From Nanchangia anserum (GTDB lineage: Bacteria > Actinomycetota > Actinomycetes > Actinomycetales > Actinomycetaceae), in NCBI RefSeq assembly GCF_015240065.1, contig NZ_CP060506.1, positions 620,001 to 684,000 of the forward strand: a DNA stretch of 64,000 nucleotides, given 5' to 3'. The stretch's first letter is position 1. Each line of letters opens with the position of its first letter. This document shows positions 1-9,880 of this stretch, in pieces. The notes under the pieces were generated by a model. That model worked only from the letters and a program-made list of their open reading frames with translations. It made no database searches and was not told the DNA's origin. The translations under genes were made by a program, and so were the position numbers.

Positions 1-2
1 TC

Positions 3-179
3 GAATCCCAGGGCGGGCAGCGCCTGTGCCAGTGGGCCATCGCCGGCGACGACTGGGTGACGCGGCTCCTCGCCGACGCGGGGTTTGCCCCCGCGGGCAT
101 CGCGCGAACTCTGTCTGTGGAGGCGGCGTCGCTGACACAGCACCTGTGGTATACCGATCTCGAGACGACGAAAGGCTAA
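3..179 (+). CDS. C-terminal fragment of an unidentified protein
   Basis: The reading frame is open from the left edge and ends at TAA 177-179, giving the last 58 residues of a protein whose start lies outside the window. It ends three bases before dapA and the Shine-Dalgarno sequence of dapA lies inside it, so the two are probably co-transcribed. The stretch with residues LLADAGF resembles the C-terminal part of class I SAM-dependent methyltransferases, but this is only a weak resemblance. I do not recognise the family with confidence. Confidence 0.55.
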   Translation, partial: ESQGGQRLCQWAIAGDDWVTRLLADAGFAPAGIARTLSVEAASLTQHLWYTDLETTKG

Positions 180-181
180 CG

Positions 182-1078
182 ATGATCGCGACCGCCGCTC
201 CCTTCCGTACGCTGTCGACCGCCATGGTCACGCCCTTTAGAGCGTCGGGTGAACTCGACCTCGATTCGACGGCTCGTCTGGCCCGCAAACTCGTCGCCGA
301 TGGGTGCGACGCGATCCTCGTCTCGGGCACGACCGGGGAGTCCCCAACGACACATCGCCCGGAGAAGGAAGAACTCATTTCCTGTGTGCGTGCGGCCGTT
401 GGCGAGGACGTGTTCATCATCGCCGGCGCCGGTTCCAACGACACCCTCCATGCGCAGGCGATGGCGGCTTCGGCAACGGAAGCCGGGGCGGATGGCCTGC
501 TGGTCGTCAGCCCCTATTACAATCGACCCTCCCAGCGCGGCCTTCTCGCGCACGTCAGGGCGGTTGCCGATGTGAGCGATCTGCCCATCATGCTCTACGA
601 CATTCCTGGTCGCACCGGGCTGGCGTTCTCGGACGAGGTTCTTGACGAACTGGCGAAGAACCCCCAAATCCAGGCCGTCAAGGACGCCACCGGCAACGTG
701 GTCGTTGGCGAGGAACGAAGCGAACGTACGGGGCTGGCCTACTATTCCGGCGATGACGGGCTGAACTATTCCTGGCTTGCTCACGGTGCATCCGGCTGCG
801 TCAGCGTCGTCGGCCACGTCGCGGCCAGCTCGTATCGCGACATGATCGCAAAGGTTCGCGAGGGCGATCTGCCGGGTGCTCGAGAGATCTCTGTGCGCCT
901 GCGTCCCCTCGTCCACGCGATCATGGGGGGCGGCCAGGGGGCCGTCATGGCCAAACACGCGCTGCACATGATGGGAGTCATCGAATCCCCGCGCGTGCGC
1001 CTGCCGCTGGTGGAGGCCACCGCATCCGAGTTGGAGGCGCTCGAGGCAGCGTTGGTGAGCGCCGGATTGCTCTCTTAG
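182..1078 (+). CDS. dapA: 4-hydroxy-tetrahydrodipicolinate synthase
   Basis: Condenses pyruvate with aspartate semialdehyde, the first committed step of the diaminopimelate/lysine pathway, in the cytosol. The 298-residue protein has the usual length and the whole TIM-barrel signature: GTTGES at about 49-54, SPYYNRP at 110-116, the catalytic tyrosine in YDIPGRTG at about 139, and the Schiff-base lysine in AVKDAT at about 167. The ATG at 182 was chosen because AAAGG lies 6 bases upstream and homology begins right after it; the open frame extends further upstream but has no family resemblance. RNase J follows on the same strand, as in many actinobacteria. Confidence 0.95.
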   Translation: MIATAAPFRTLSTAMVTPFRASGELDLDSTARLARKLVADGCDAILVSGTTGESPTTHRPEKEELISCVRAAVGEDVFIIAGAGSNDTLHAQAMAASATEAGADGLLVVSPYYNRPSQRGLLAHVRAVADVSDLPIMLYDIPGRTGLAFSDEVLDELAKNPQIQAVKDATGNVVVGEERSERTGLAYYSGDDGLNYSWLAHGASGCVSVVGHVAASSYRDMIAKVREGDLPGAREISVRLRPLVHAIMGGGQGAVMAKHALHMMGVIESPRVRLPLVEATASELEALEAALVSAGLLS

Positions 1079-1127
1079 GTCGGACACGCCCCGCGCGCGG
1101 TGACGCTTGCACGTTGTAACGGCGTGC

Positions 1128-1133
1128 AAGAAT
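1128..1133 (+). promoter_or_regulatory. Putative -10 box of a leaderless RNase J promoter
   Basis: AAGAAT lies exactly 6 bases before the GTG start at 1140, the same spacing seen at several other genes here. It departs from TANNNT at its first base. No Shine-Dalgarno sequence precedes the GTG, consistent with a leaderless mRNA. Inference from pattern only. Confidence 0.35.
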
Positions 1134-1139
1134 AGCGCC

Positions 1140-2831
1140 GTGAAGCCTTTGTATCCAGACCTGACGCCCCCGCCCCCGGCGGATCCCGATTCGCTGCGCG
1201 TGGTTCCCCTCGGGGGACTGGGCGAAGTGGGGCGCAATATGACGGTCATGGAGCATCGCGGGAAGATCCTGCTGCTCGACTGCGGTGTGCTCTTCCCCGA
1301 GGAGATCCAACCCGGTGTGGACCTCATCCTGCCCGACTTCAGCTACATCGCTCAGCGCATGGATGATGTGACGGCTCTGCTGCTCACGCACGGTCACGAA
1401 GACCATATCGGCGCGGTGCCCTATCTGCTGCGGTTGCGCGAGGACATTCCCATCTACGGTTCGAAGCTGACGATCGCCTTCCTCGAGGCAAAACTGCGCG
1501 AGCACCGGCTGCCGACCACGCACCTTCACGTCGTCGCCGAGGGCGACGCCATCGAACTAGACGGCTATGGGTGTGAATTCCTCGCCGTCAACCACTCCAT
1601 TCCCGACGCCCTCGCCATCATGATTCGCACGGCAGCTGGCAACGCCTTGCTGACTGGCGATTTCAAGATGGATCAGCTCCCCCTTGACGGTCGCATTACG
1701 GATCTTCGCGGATTTGCCCGCATGGGTGACGAGGGCGTGGACCTGTTCATGGTCGATTCGACGAACGCTGAGGTCCCCGGTTTCGTCACCTCAGAATGCG
1801 AAATCGGTCCCGTCCTCAAACAGGTGTTCCGCGACGCGCAGCGCCAGATCGTCGTGGCCTCCTTTGCCTCGCACGTCCACCGCGTCCAGCAGGTGCTCGG
1901 CGCAGCCGCGGCGACGGGGCGCAAGGTCTGTCTCATCGGGCGGTCGATGGAACGTAACATGCGCATCGCCGCGGAGGGGGGATACCTCAACATTCCCGAG
2001 GGGATCCTCGTCGACCAGCGTGAAGCTCGAGATCTGCCGCCCGAGTGCCGCGTATATATGGCGACGGGGTCCCAGGGCGAGCCGATGGCGGCGCTCTCGC
2101 GCATGGCCCAGCAAAATCATCGGACCGTCGAATTGGCAGAAACCGACACCGTCGTGTTGGCTTCTTCGCTCATTCCCGGCAACGAGAATTCCGTATACCG
2201 CGTCATCAACGCCCTCATGCGATTGGGAGTCCACGTCGTGCACCGCGATAACGCGAAGGTGCACGTGTCGGGGCACGCGGCGGCGGGTGAGCTGCTGTAT
2301 GCCTACAACATCATCCAGCCGCGCAACGTCATGCCCATGCACGGCGAGATCCGCCACCTCATTGCCAATGGTTCTCTGGCGGTTCGCACGGGGGTCGATC
2401 CCGATCGGGTGGCTCTGGCAGAAGACGGCGTCGTCGTCGACCTCATCGACAGGCGCGCCCACATCGTCGGCCAGGTTCCGTGCGAGTACGTCTACGTTGA
2501 TGGTCGCTCGATCGGTGAAATTGGCGAGGGGCAGCTGAAAGACCGGCTGACCCTGGGCGAAGAGGGATTCGTGTCGATTTTTGCCGCTGTGGACGCCGAG
2601 TCCGGGCACCTCATCGCCGGCCCACACATTACCGCTCGAGGAATGGCCGAAGACGACGCCGTGTTCCGCGAGGTCCTCGGCGACGTGACGACTGCGCTTG
2701 CCAACGCCGCCGAACCCGGCAATGTCGACACCTACAAGATGCAGCAGGCGGCCAGGCGCGCGCTCGGACGTTGGATCGCTCGCCGGCTGCGTCGCCGTCC
2801 CATGATCGTTCCCGTTGTTGTCGAGGTATAG
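1140..2831 (+). CDS. rnj: Ribonuclease J
   Basis: Metallo-beta-lactamase/beta-CASP ribonuclease with endonuclease and 5'-3' exonuclease activity, used in mRNA decay and rRNA maturation. The 563-residue protein carries the zinc-binding HGHEDH at about 84-89, TGDFKMDQ, the beta-CASP HVSGHA motif, MPMHGE and the C-terminal RNase J domain. The GTG at 1140 gives a normal N-terminus with VVPLGGLGEVGRN shortly after; an upstream in-frame TTG at 1107 is possible but adds unrelated residues. It follows dapA by 61 bases and is followed after 4 bases by lysX. The dapA-rnj pairing is common in actinobacteria. Confidence 0.95.
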   Translation: MKPLYPDLTPPPPADPDSLRVVPLGGLGEVGRNMTVMEHRGKILLLDCGVLFPEEIQPGVDLILPDFSYIAQRMDDVTALLLTHGHEDHIGAVPYLLRLREDIPIYGSKLTIAFLEAKLREHRLPTTHLHVVAEGDAIELDGYGCEFLAVNHSIPDALAIMIRTAAGNALLTGDFKMDQLPLDGRITDLRGFARMGDEGVDLFMVDSTNAEVPGFVTSECEIGPVLKQVFRDAQRQIVVASFASHVHRVQQVLGAAAATGRKVCLIGRSMERNMRIAAEGGYLNIPEGILVDQREARDLPPECRVYMATGSQGEPMAALSRMAQQNHRTVELAETDTVVLASSLIPGNENSVYRVINALMRLGVHVVHRDNAKVHVSGHAAAGELLYAYNIIQPRNVMPMHGEIRHLIANGSLAVRTGVDPDRVALAEDGVVVDLIDRRAHIVGQVPCEYVYVDGRSIGEIGEGQLKDRLTLGEEGFVSIFAAVDAESGHLIAGPHITARGMAEDDAVFREVLGDVTTALANAAEPGNVDTYKMQQAARRALGRWIARRLRRRPMIVPVVVEV

Positions 2832-2835
2832 AACA

Positions 2836-5800
2836 GTGACGACCCCGTCCCAGTCAACGACCAGCCACAAGCACGCGCGTCCCGAAACGCTGCCGCTGCG
2901 TAGTGCGTCGCGCTACCCGACCCTTGCCGGCTGGGTCTGCCTCATTGCCGCAATCGCGATCCTCGTCAGTTTCCTCACGCACCAGACGGGTCTGAGAGGC
3001 ATCGCGACGGTGACGACCTTCGGGCTATGGATCCTCGGTATTCCCGCAGGGGTATCGCTGGGGTACGTCGTCATCTACCTCTTCCTGGCGGTTCTGGCCT
3101 TCTTGCGCAAGCGCCTCGTCGTCATCATTGGCCTCGTCCTACTGGGATTGCGGGCGGCGACGTTGTTGCTGATCCTCGTGTGGTTTATTCCCCACGGCCG
3201 CTCTGATGCCGAGCTCTTCGTCGGGTATGCGCTGACGGTAGTCGCCATGATGTTCACGGTCGCGAACATCATCTTGATGTGGCGGCACCGCAGGGATTTT
3301 CCCGGCAGCATCGGTGTGGCGGCGATCGGCCGCACGGTGTTTATCCTCATCGGTGGTCTCGCGATCGGTCTCATCGGCTCAGTCGGTCTGCTTCAGCTGA
3401 CAAGGCCCCAGGCCCGACCGCTGTCGGAGGACATCTGGTGGTCGCTGTTCCACCTCATCAAGCCCTTCCTCTCGTTCTTGCCGGGCCTCATGCGCAGGCA
3501 TCACGTCGGCCAGATTCACGGCACCCACTGGCTTGCGATTCTCATCGGGGTGTGGGTCGCGATCGTCATCATCGCGGCGATTCTCGCGTTCTTCCGCGCG
3601 CAGTCGATGTCCTCACGCACACGCGAGGAAGACCGGCAGCTGCGCAACCTTCTCTACGCCTACGGCAGTGCCGATTCGCTGGGCTACTTCGCGACGCGCG
3701 ACAACCGTCGGGTGGTTTTTTCTGCCGACGGCAAGGCGTGCGTGTCCTATGGATTGGCGGCCGGGATCGCGTTGGCCGGCGGCGATCCCATCGGGGATCG
3801 CTCCTCCTGGGCGACGCCATCCGGAAATTCCATCGGATCCTACGAATCCGGATACGTGCCCGCTGTCATCTCGGCTTCGGAGGCAGGGGCTGCGGCCTAC
3901 CGTGCCGAGGCGAAGATGTCGGCTCGCCTCATGGGCGATGAGCAATCGTGCGTCCCTCGCGCTTCGATGCGTCGACGGAGTCGGCGAAAGCCCTCAAGGC
4001 TGCTGCGCGCCGGGTTCGGCGCGCCGGGGTCACGATCGAGATCAATCGCCAATACGAGCTGGCCCCCGAGACCCTGCGCGAACTCGTCGAGGCCGCGCAC
4101 CGCTACCGCATCGGGGACGAACGCGGATTCTCGATGCACTTGGGCGCGAGTTTGCCGAGGAGGACGCCGATACCGTCGTTGTCGTCGCTCGCGATGCCGA
4201 AGGAACGATCGAGTGCGTGCTCACGTTCGTGCCCTGGGGCGCGCACGGGCTGTCCCTTGACCTTATGCGGCGCAAGCCCGATTCAGTCAACGGCGTCATT
4301 GAGGCGATGATTTGCGCTCATCGACACCGCTCGCGATCAGGGGATTGAGGGAATCTCGCTGAACTTTGCGATGTTCCGGCAGGTTTTCGTCTCGGGTGCT
4401 GCGGTCGATGCCGGCTGGCGGAAGAAGCTCGTGTTCTTCGCCTTTAGGCAGGCGTCGAAAGTGTGGCAGCTGGAGTCGCTGTACGAGTCGAACGCGCGTT
4501 ATCAGCCCGACTGGTATTCGCGTTACCTGTGCTACCCCTCGGACCCCACCGTGTCGATGGTGCTGGCGGCATCGGGAATGCTCGAAGGGTTCCTGCCCGC
4601 CCGTCCATCCTCGTGCCGAGTATCGAACCCGATTGGACGCCCGACGAGGACTATCTCGCTCAGCTGCGACAGGACTGGCAGTCGCGTCAGCGCGAAGCGA
4701 CCGAGGTGGTCTTGCGCGAGCAGGAACGCGTGCGTCGGGACAAGGCCATGCGCCTGGTCGAGCTTGGGTACGACCCGTTCCCTGCGGGATACGACCTGGG
4801 CCTCACTCCGGCGCGTTATCACGAAGTCCAGCCGGGGCACGACGAGCGACCGTCACGGTGACGGGTCGCGTGAGCGCGTTCCGTGACCTGGTGGGGGTCA
4901 TCTTTGTCGTCTTGTCGCGCGAGGGCGCGAGCATTCAGGGCTCTGGCCGAGCGGCGTATTCTTGCTGAGCGCGATTTCGCCGCGTGGAGACTGATCGATC
5001 TCGACATCGTTACGGTCACCGGCCGTGTCACCCTGTCGCGTTCGGGCGAGGAATCCATCGAGGTGGCATCGTGGATGATGGCCGCTAAGGCCCTGCGCCC
5101 GCATCCGCCGCGACACGCGAAGCTTGACTCTCAGACGCGTACTCGCGAACGCGCCCTCGCCCTCATGACGGATGCATCGGCGATGCGCTTGCTGCGCCAG
5201 CGTTCGGCCGCCGTCGCGACGATCCGTCGAGTCCTCGCCGAGGAAGGTTACGCCGAGGTCGAGACTCCGATGCTCCAGGCCGTCCAGGGTGGTGCCAACG
5301 CGCGACCGTTTGTCACCCATCTCAACGCCTATTCGACCGACGTCTTTTTGCGCATCGCCCCCGAGCTCTACCTCAAGCGCCTTGTGTGTGGCCGGAATGG
5401 ACGCGATCTTCGAGATGGGACGGTCCTTCCGCAACGAAGGCGCAGACGCCACACACAATCCCGAGTTCACCTCGCTCGAGGTCTACCGCGCCGGTGGCGA
5501 CTACACGACGATGCGGTGTGCTGACCGAACGCCTTATCCGCGCGGTTGCTCGCGCGCGGTTCACGGTCGCGAGATCGTTCATCGTCCCGCCGACAGCCCG
5601 GGCGTGCACGGTCCGTCGTTGCCTGCGTCGATGGCGTCGACATGGTCGAGTTCGACATCGGGGGAACGTGGCCGGTCATCCCGGTTCTCGACGCCGTCTC
5701 CCAGGCCGTTGGGGAAACCGTGACAACGACCACGTCGACCGAGAAGCTTGCCGAAATCTGCCGCAAGTTCGACATCGAGCCGGCTCCGGGGCGGATGCCG

Positions 5801-6211
5801 GGGGAATGATCACGGCGCTCTACGACGACCTGGTCGAGGCCCGGACGATTCATCCGACGTTCTACACGGACTTTCCCGTCTCGACGTCGCCGCTGACGCG
5901 ACGCCACCGCGTCGATGCGCGGTTGGCCGAACGCTGGGATCTCGTGGCCTTTGGGATGGAGCTGGGCACCGCCTACACCGAACTGACCGATCCGTCGACC
6001 AGCGCGAACGCTTCACCGAACAGTCTCTAGCGGCGGCCGCCGGCGACCCCGAGGCCATGAGTCTCGACGATGACTTTTTGCGCACTCTCGAGCTGGGAAT
6101 GCCGCCGTTGGGCGGGTTGGGACTCGGGGTTGATCGCCTGGTCATGGCCGCAACGGGTGCCAATATTCGCCAGATCCTTGCGTTCCCTTCGTGCGTCCTG
6201 ACGTCTCGTGA
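2836..6211 (+). pseudogene. lysX: Bifunctional lysylphosphatidylglycerol synthase/lysyl-tRNA synthetase LysX, multiply frameshifted
   Basis: LysX charges tRNA-Lys and transfers lysine to membrane phosphatidylglycerol, giving resistance to cationic peptides. The parts are in order: six or seven membrane segments (2900-3600), a DUF2156 GNAT-like synthase domain (3640-4600), an OB-fold (about 4850-5100) and a class II lysyl-tRNA synthetase core with [15 protein letters not shown] (near 5430-5480) and a C-terminal [11 protein letters not shown] motif. The frame changes about 13 times, near 3942, 4140, 4310, 4600, 4852, 4942, 5390, 5515, 5558, 5608, 5806, 5995 and 6186. Nine look like lost bases and four like gained bases. 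Correcting them gives one open frame of 1126 residues, the normal family length, ending at TGA 6209-6211. Motifs are intact, so sequence error is more likely than true decay. GTG 2836 is the start. Confidence 0.8.
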
Positions 6212-6279
6212 ACGCCGCGTTAACGGCGTCCGTGTGGTAGGACTAGGGGACGTTGGTCAGTGAAAGGAGGCGGTGACTC

Positions 6280-7229
6280 ATGCCGAGCGCAAACGGACGC
6301 ATCATTTCGGTGGCGTCGCTCGCCATGACGTTGCGCCTCGAGGTCCCCGCTTTTTCCTGAACGCGGCAGCGCCGTTCCGGCTCAGTCGGCGCGATCGGGT
6401 ATCGGCGGGGCGTTCGACGTCCTCACGGCGGCGCGTTCCGTGGGAGCCGAGGTCGTCAACCTGTGCCCGCTGGGGACCGGACCAAACTCGATGGCCATTC
6501 GCCAGGAGATGCACCGGCGTCCTCATCGACAACCAGGCGGTTGAGATGGTCGGCGACATCGGCCTGTCCTGGCCCGTCCGTCCTCGCGAGGAGGGCGGTT
6601 ACTACACGTCCGTCATGACCTCGGGCATCGAGGTCGACCTCGAGTTGAGCGCACTCAGCAACTTCACCGTTCGCCCCGGGGACTGCATCTACATCTCGGC
6701 TGGCGACCTTGTATCGGACTCCTACCGCGACGTCATCGTGCACTGGGTGGCTGGCCTGCCCGAGGGCGTCACGATCGCGCTCGCGGCCTCCTCGCTCGTT
6801 CGCGATGTCCACGCGGACTGGCTCGAGAACATCTTGCCCATGGTCGACGTGTTCACCGGAAACGTCGACCAGGCCCGCCGACTCGGCGCGGTCATCGGCT
6901 GCGACGTCGAATCCGCAGACTTCCTGTCGATCCTGCACGGAGAGAACGCAATTGCCGTCGTGCGTGATGGTGCGCGGGGAGCGTACCTGCGCACGCGCGC
7001 CTATCCACAGCGGCGTCAGGTCGCTTCACTCGATTACCCCGTCGTCGACACCCTTGGCGTCGGCGCTACTCACACGGGCGTCTTCCTGGCCGGTCTCGTC
7101 GCGGGCTGCGATCCGCTCGACGCCTTGCGACGCGCGAACGTCGCGGGTGCGATGGCGGTCTCTCGTCCCGGTGCCCACGGCGCGCTTGACGACGCCGAAA
7201 TCACCCGCCTCGCCGCCACCTTGTCCTGA
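6280..7229 (+). pseudogene. PfkB-family carbohydrate kinase, frameshifted near its start
   Basis: A sugar or nucleoside kinase of the ribokinase (PfkB) family; substrate unknown. A strong AAAGGAGG at 6263-6270 points to ATG 6280. The frame then shifts at the poly-T 6351-6355 (one T too many) and near 6512 (one base too many); correcting both gives 315 residues, a normal length. The N-terminal glycine-rich region (GGAFDVLTAA) and the C-terminal domain are recognisable. Oddly, the C-terminal anion-hole motif, usually DTxGAGD, reads DTLGVGATH, so the catalytic Asp position holds Ala. With the existing errors nearby this could be a base-call problem or a real change. It lies between lysX and ftsK. 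Confidence 0.65.
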
Positions 7230-7285
7230 CGGCGCGGCGCGCCGCCCAAGCTGAGCAGGGGAGGCGGGCTATCGTCTGGGGTGTT

Positions 7286-9838
7286 ATGGCTGGGAAACGT
7301 TCACGCTCGTCGAGCGCAAAGAAAAAATCCACATCTCGTAAGAACACGACCCGCACTCCCGCCACGCCCGAGCAGGTGGCAATGCGGCGCAACGGCGCCG
7401 GACTCGCCCTCATCGCGCTGGCGGTCATCGTCGCCTTGCGCGAGTGGTTCCACATGTCCGGGCTTGCGGGCGGAGTCATTCACCATGCAGCGGCCGGCAG
7501 CGTCGGCATGTATTCGCTGCTTATCCCGCTACTGCTCGTGTGGATCGCCCTGCCGCTATTCACCCGCAAACCCCTGACGGTGGCGCGCGGTAACGTCTAT
7601 ATCGGCTGTGTTGGCTTTGCCCTGGCCGTTTTGGGCATCAGCCATGTGGCCGCCGGGGCGCCTTCTCCCAGCGTCTCACTCGACGGGGTCGAGGCCGCCG
7701 GCGGCGTCATCGGATGGTTTATCGGGCGCCCCTTTGAACTTCTTCTCGGCGGCGTGGGTGCCATCGTCATCCTCGTGCTATGGGGCATCTACGCGCTCCT
7801 CATCATGACGAATACGTCGGTTGCCGAGGTCGGCGCCTATCTGAGCCGGGCTATCGCTTGGGTGCGCGAGCGAATCGCTGCCCGCGGCGGCAGCGATGCC
7901 GAGGCTGACGAGCCCGAGGACGAGGACGTGGCCGATGAGGGTCAGGCGCGTGTGCCGAGGTGGTCCCGTCACGCCGCTCAGGCCGATTCGGCGGGGGAGG
8001 AATCGACTGAGGAGTCCCCGACGGCGCGGGCCTTTGCCCGCCGCCGCGACGACGCCGAGCGCGCCAATGCCGACACTCACACGGTCATCCTCGATCCTGA
8101 CGCGCATGCGGCTGCTGAGCCGTCAGCTGACGACGTTGCCACGTCGGCGATCGACACGGTGGCACCTGAGACGGTCCCGCTAACGACCGAGGTCGTTGAG
8201 GAACCGGCCGGTGATGAGCAGGGCGAGGCAGCCACTTCGCTCATGCCTGAGCGCGCCCAGGGGGCCGACCTCGGCGATTACACCCTGCCCGACGAGTCAT
8301 TGCTGCGACGCGGTGCCCCACACAAGCGGCGCTCGGAGGCGAACGATCGCGTAGTTGCCGAACTCCAGCGCGTCCTGGCGGAATTCAAGGTTGACGCGAC
8401 CGTGACGGGATTCTCGCGCGGCCCGACGGTCACTCGCTACGAGCTCCGCCTCGGCCCCGGTGTCAAGGTCGACCGGATCACCGCGCTGTCGAAGAACATC
8501 GCCTATGCCGTCGCGTCCGCCGACGTTCGGATCTTGTCGCCGATTCCCGGCAAGTCGGCCATCGGGGTGGAGATTCCCAATACCGACCGCGAAGTCGTCG
8601 CCCTCGGTGACGTGCTGCGCTCCGCGGCGGCCAAGAGCTCTGCTCACCCACTTCTCGTCGGCGTCGGTAAGGACGTCGAGGGCGGCTACGTCGTCACGAA
8701 CCTCGCGGCGACCCCGCACCTGCTCGTCGCCGGTGCCACGGGGTCGGGTAAGTCCTCGTTCGTCAACTCCATGATTACGTCGCTGATGATGCGGGCGACC
8801 CCCGAGCAGGTCCGCCTCATCCTTGTCGATCCCAAACGCGTCGAATTGACGATCTATGCGGGAATTCCCCACCTCATCACCCCAATCATCACCGATCCCA
8901 AACAGGCGGCTGAGGCACTGGAGTGGTCGGTGAAGGAGATGGACCACCGCTACGACGACATGGCGGCCTTCGGATACAAGCACATCGACGACTTCAACCA
9001 GGCGATCGCTCAGGGCAAGGTCGAGGTTCCGCTCGGTTCTCAGCGAGTCCTCGAGCCCTATCCCTACCTCCTCGTCGTCGTTGACGAACTCGCCGACCTC
9101 ATGATGGTGGCTCCGCGCGATGTCGAGGCCTCCATCCAGCGCATCACCCAGCTCGGTCGCGCGGCCGGCATCCACCTGGTCGTCGCGACTCAACGTCCCT
9201 CGGTCGACGTCGTCACGGGTCTCATCAAGGCCAACATCCCCTCGCGACTGGCGTTCGCCACGTCCTCGCTGGCGGATTCGCGCGTCATTCTCGATCAGGC
9301 TGGTGCCGACAAGCTCATCGGCAAGGGCGATGGGCTCTACCTGCGTTCGGGATCGTCGAAGCCCCAGCGCGTGCAGGGGGCGTGGGTCACCGAGGACGAG
9401 ATTCACGCGATCGTCGATCACGTCAAGAACCAGTCGCAGCCGGAATACCGCACCGATGTCATCGTGCCCGAAGAGGCCAAGCCGAAGATCGCCGAGGACA
9501 TCGGCGACGATCTGGAAGACCTCCTCCAAGCCGCCGAATTGGTCGTCAACACGCAGCTGGGGTCGACCTCGATGCTCCAACGCAAGCTTCGCGTCGGGTT
9601 TGCCCGCGCGGGCCGCCTCATGGATCTGTTGGAGTCGCGAGATATCGTCGGTCCCTCTCAGGGATCTAAGGCCCGCGACGTCCTGGTGCGCCCCGAGGAA
9701 CTGCCCGGCGTTCTCGCGCTGCTGCGCGGAGAGCCGACCGCCTCGGCCTCCTCTGATGCGGGCGGGGCGGTGGATGACGCCTCCTTGCCGGTCGTCGAGG
9801 TCAGTGGCGAGGACGCGTGGGAGCTGACGGGGCGTTAA
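7286..9838 (+). CDS. ftsK: DNA translocase FtsK/SpoIIIE
   Basis: Septum-located motor that pumps chromosomal DNA and helps resolve chromosome dimers at division. The 850-residue protein has a basic N-terminus, four or so membrane segments (about 30-180), an acidic linker (about 200-340), the alpha/beta motor with Walker A GATGSGKS at about 483-490 and Walker B VVVDELADLMM at about 600, then ATQRPSVDVVTG and a C-terminal gamma winged helix. It starts at ATG 7286; TATCGT at 7270-7275 could be its -10 box. It heads the conserved actinobacterial block ftsK-pgsA-clgR-recA. Confidence 0.96.
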   Translation: MAGKRSRSSSAKKKSTSRKNTTRTPATPEQVAMRRNGAGLALIALAVIVALREWFHMSGLAGGVIHHAAAGSVGMYSLLIPLLLVWIALPLFTRKPLTVARGNVYIGCVGFALAVLGISHVAAGAPSPSVSLDGVEAAGGVIGWFIGRPFELLLGGVGAIVILVLWGIYALLIMTNTSVAEVGAYLSRAIAWVRERIAARGGSDAEADEPEDEDVADEGQARVPRWSRHAAQADSAGEESTEESPTARAFARRRDDAERANADTHTVILDPDAHAAAEPSADDVATSAIDTVAPETVPLTTEVVEEPAGDEQGEAATSLMPERAQGADLGDYTLPDESLLRRGAPHKRRSEANDRVVAELQRVLAEFKVDATVTGFSRGPTVTRYELRLGPGVKVDRITALSKNIAYAVASADVRILSPIPGKSAIGVEIPNTDREVVALGDVLRSAAAKSSAHPLLVGVGKDVEGGYVVTNLAATPHLLVAGATGSGKSSFVNSMITSLMMRATPEQVRLILVDPKRVELTIYAGIPHLITPIITDPKQAAEALEWSVKEMDHRYDDMAAFGYKHIDDFNQAIAQGKVEVPLGSQRVLEPYPYLLVVVDELADLMMVAPRDVEASIQRITQLGRAAGIHLVVATQRPSVDVVTGLIKANIPSRLAFATSSLADSRVILDQAGADKLIGKGDGLYLRSGSSKPQRVQGAWVTEDEIHAIVDHVKNQSQPEYRTDVIVPEEAKPKIAEDIGDDLEDLLQAAELVVNTQLGSTSMLQRKLRVGFARAGRLMDLLESRDIVGPSQGSKARDVLVRPEELPGVLALLRGEPTASASSDAGGAVDDASLPVVEVSGEDAWELTGR

Positions 9839-9867
9839 GAACGCCGCGTACTTATCGCGTCCACCGT

Positions 9868-9873
9868 TAGGAT
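9868..9873 (+). promoter_or_regulatory. -10 box of a leaderless pgsA promoter
   Basis: TAGGAT followed by 7 bases and then ATG 9881. Because the box overlaps the upstream in-frame ATG at 9872, it argues that 9881 is the real start. Inferred from pattern. Confidence 0.5.
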
Positions 9874-9880
9874 GGCAGCG

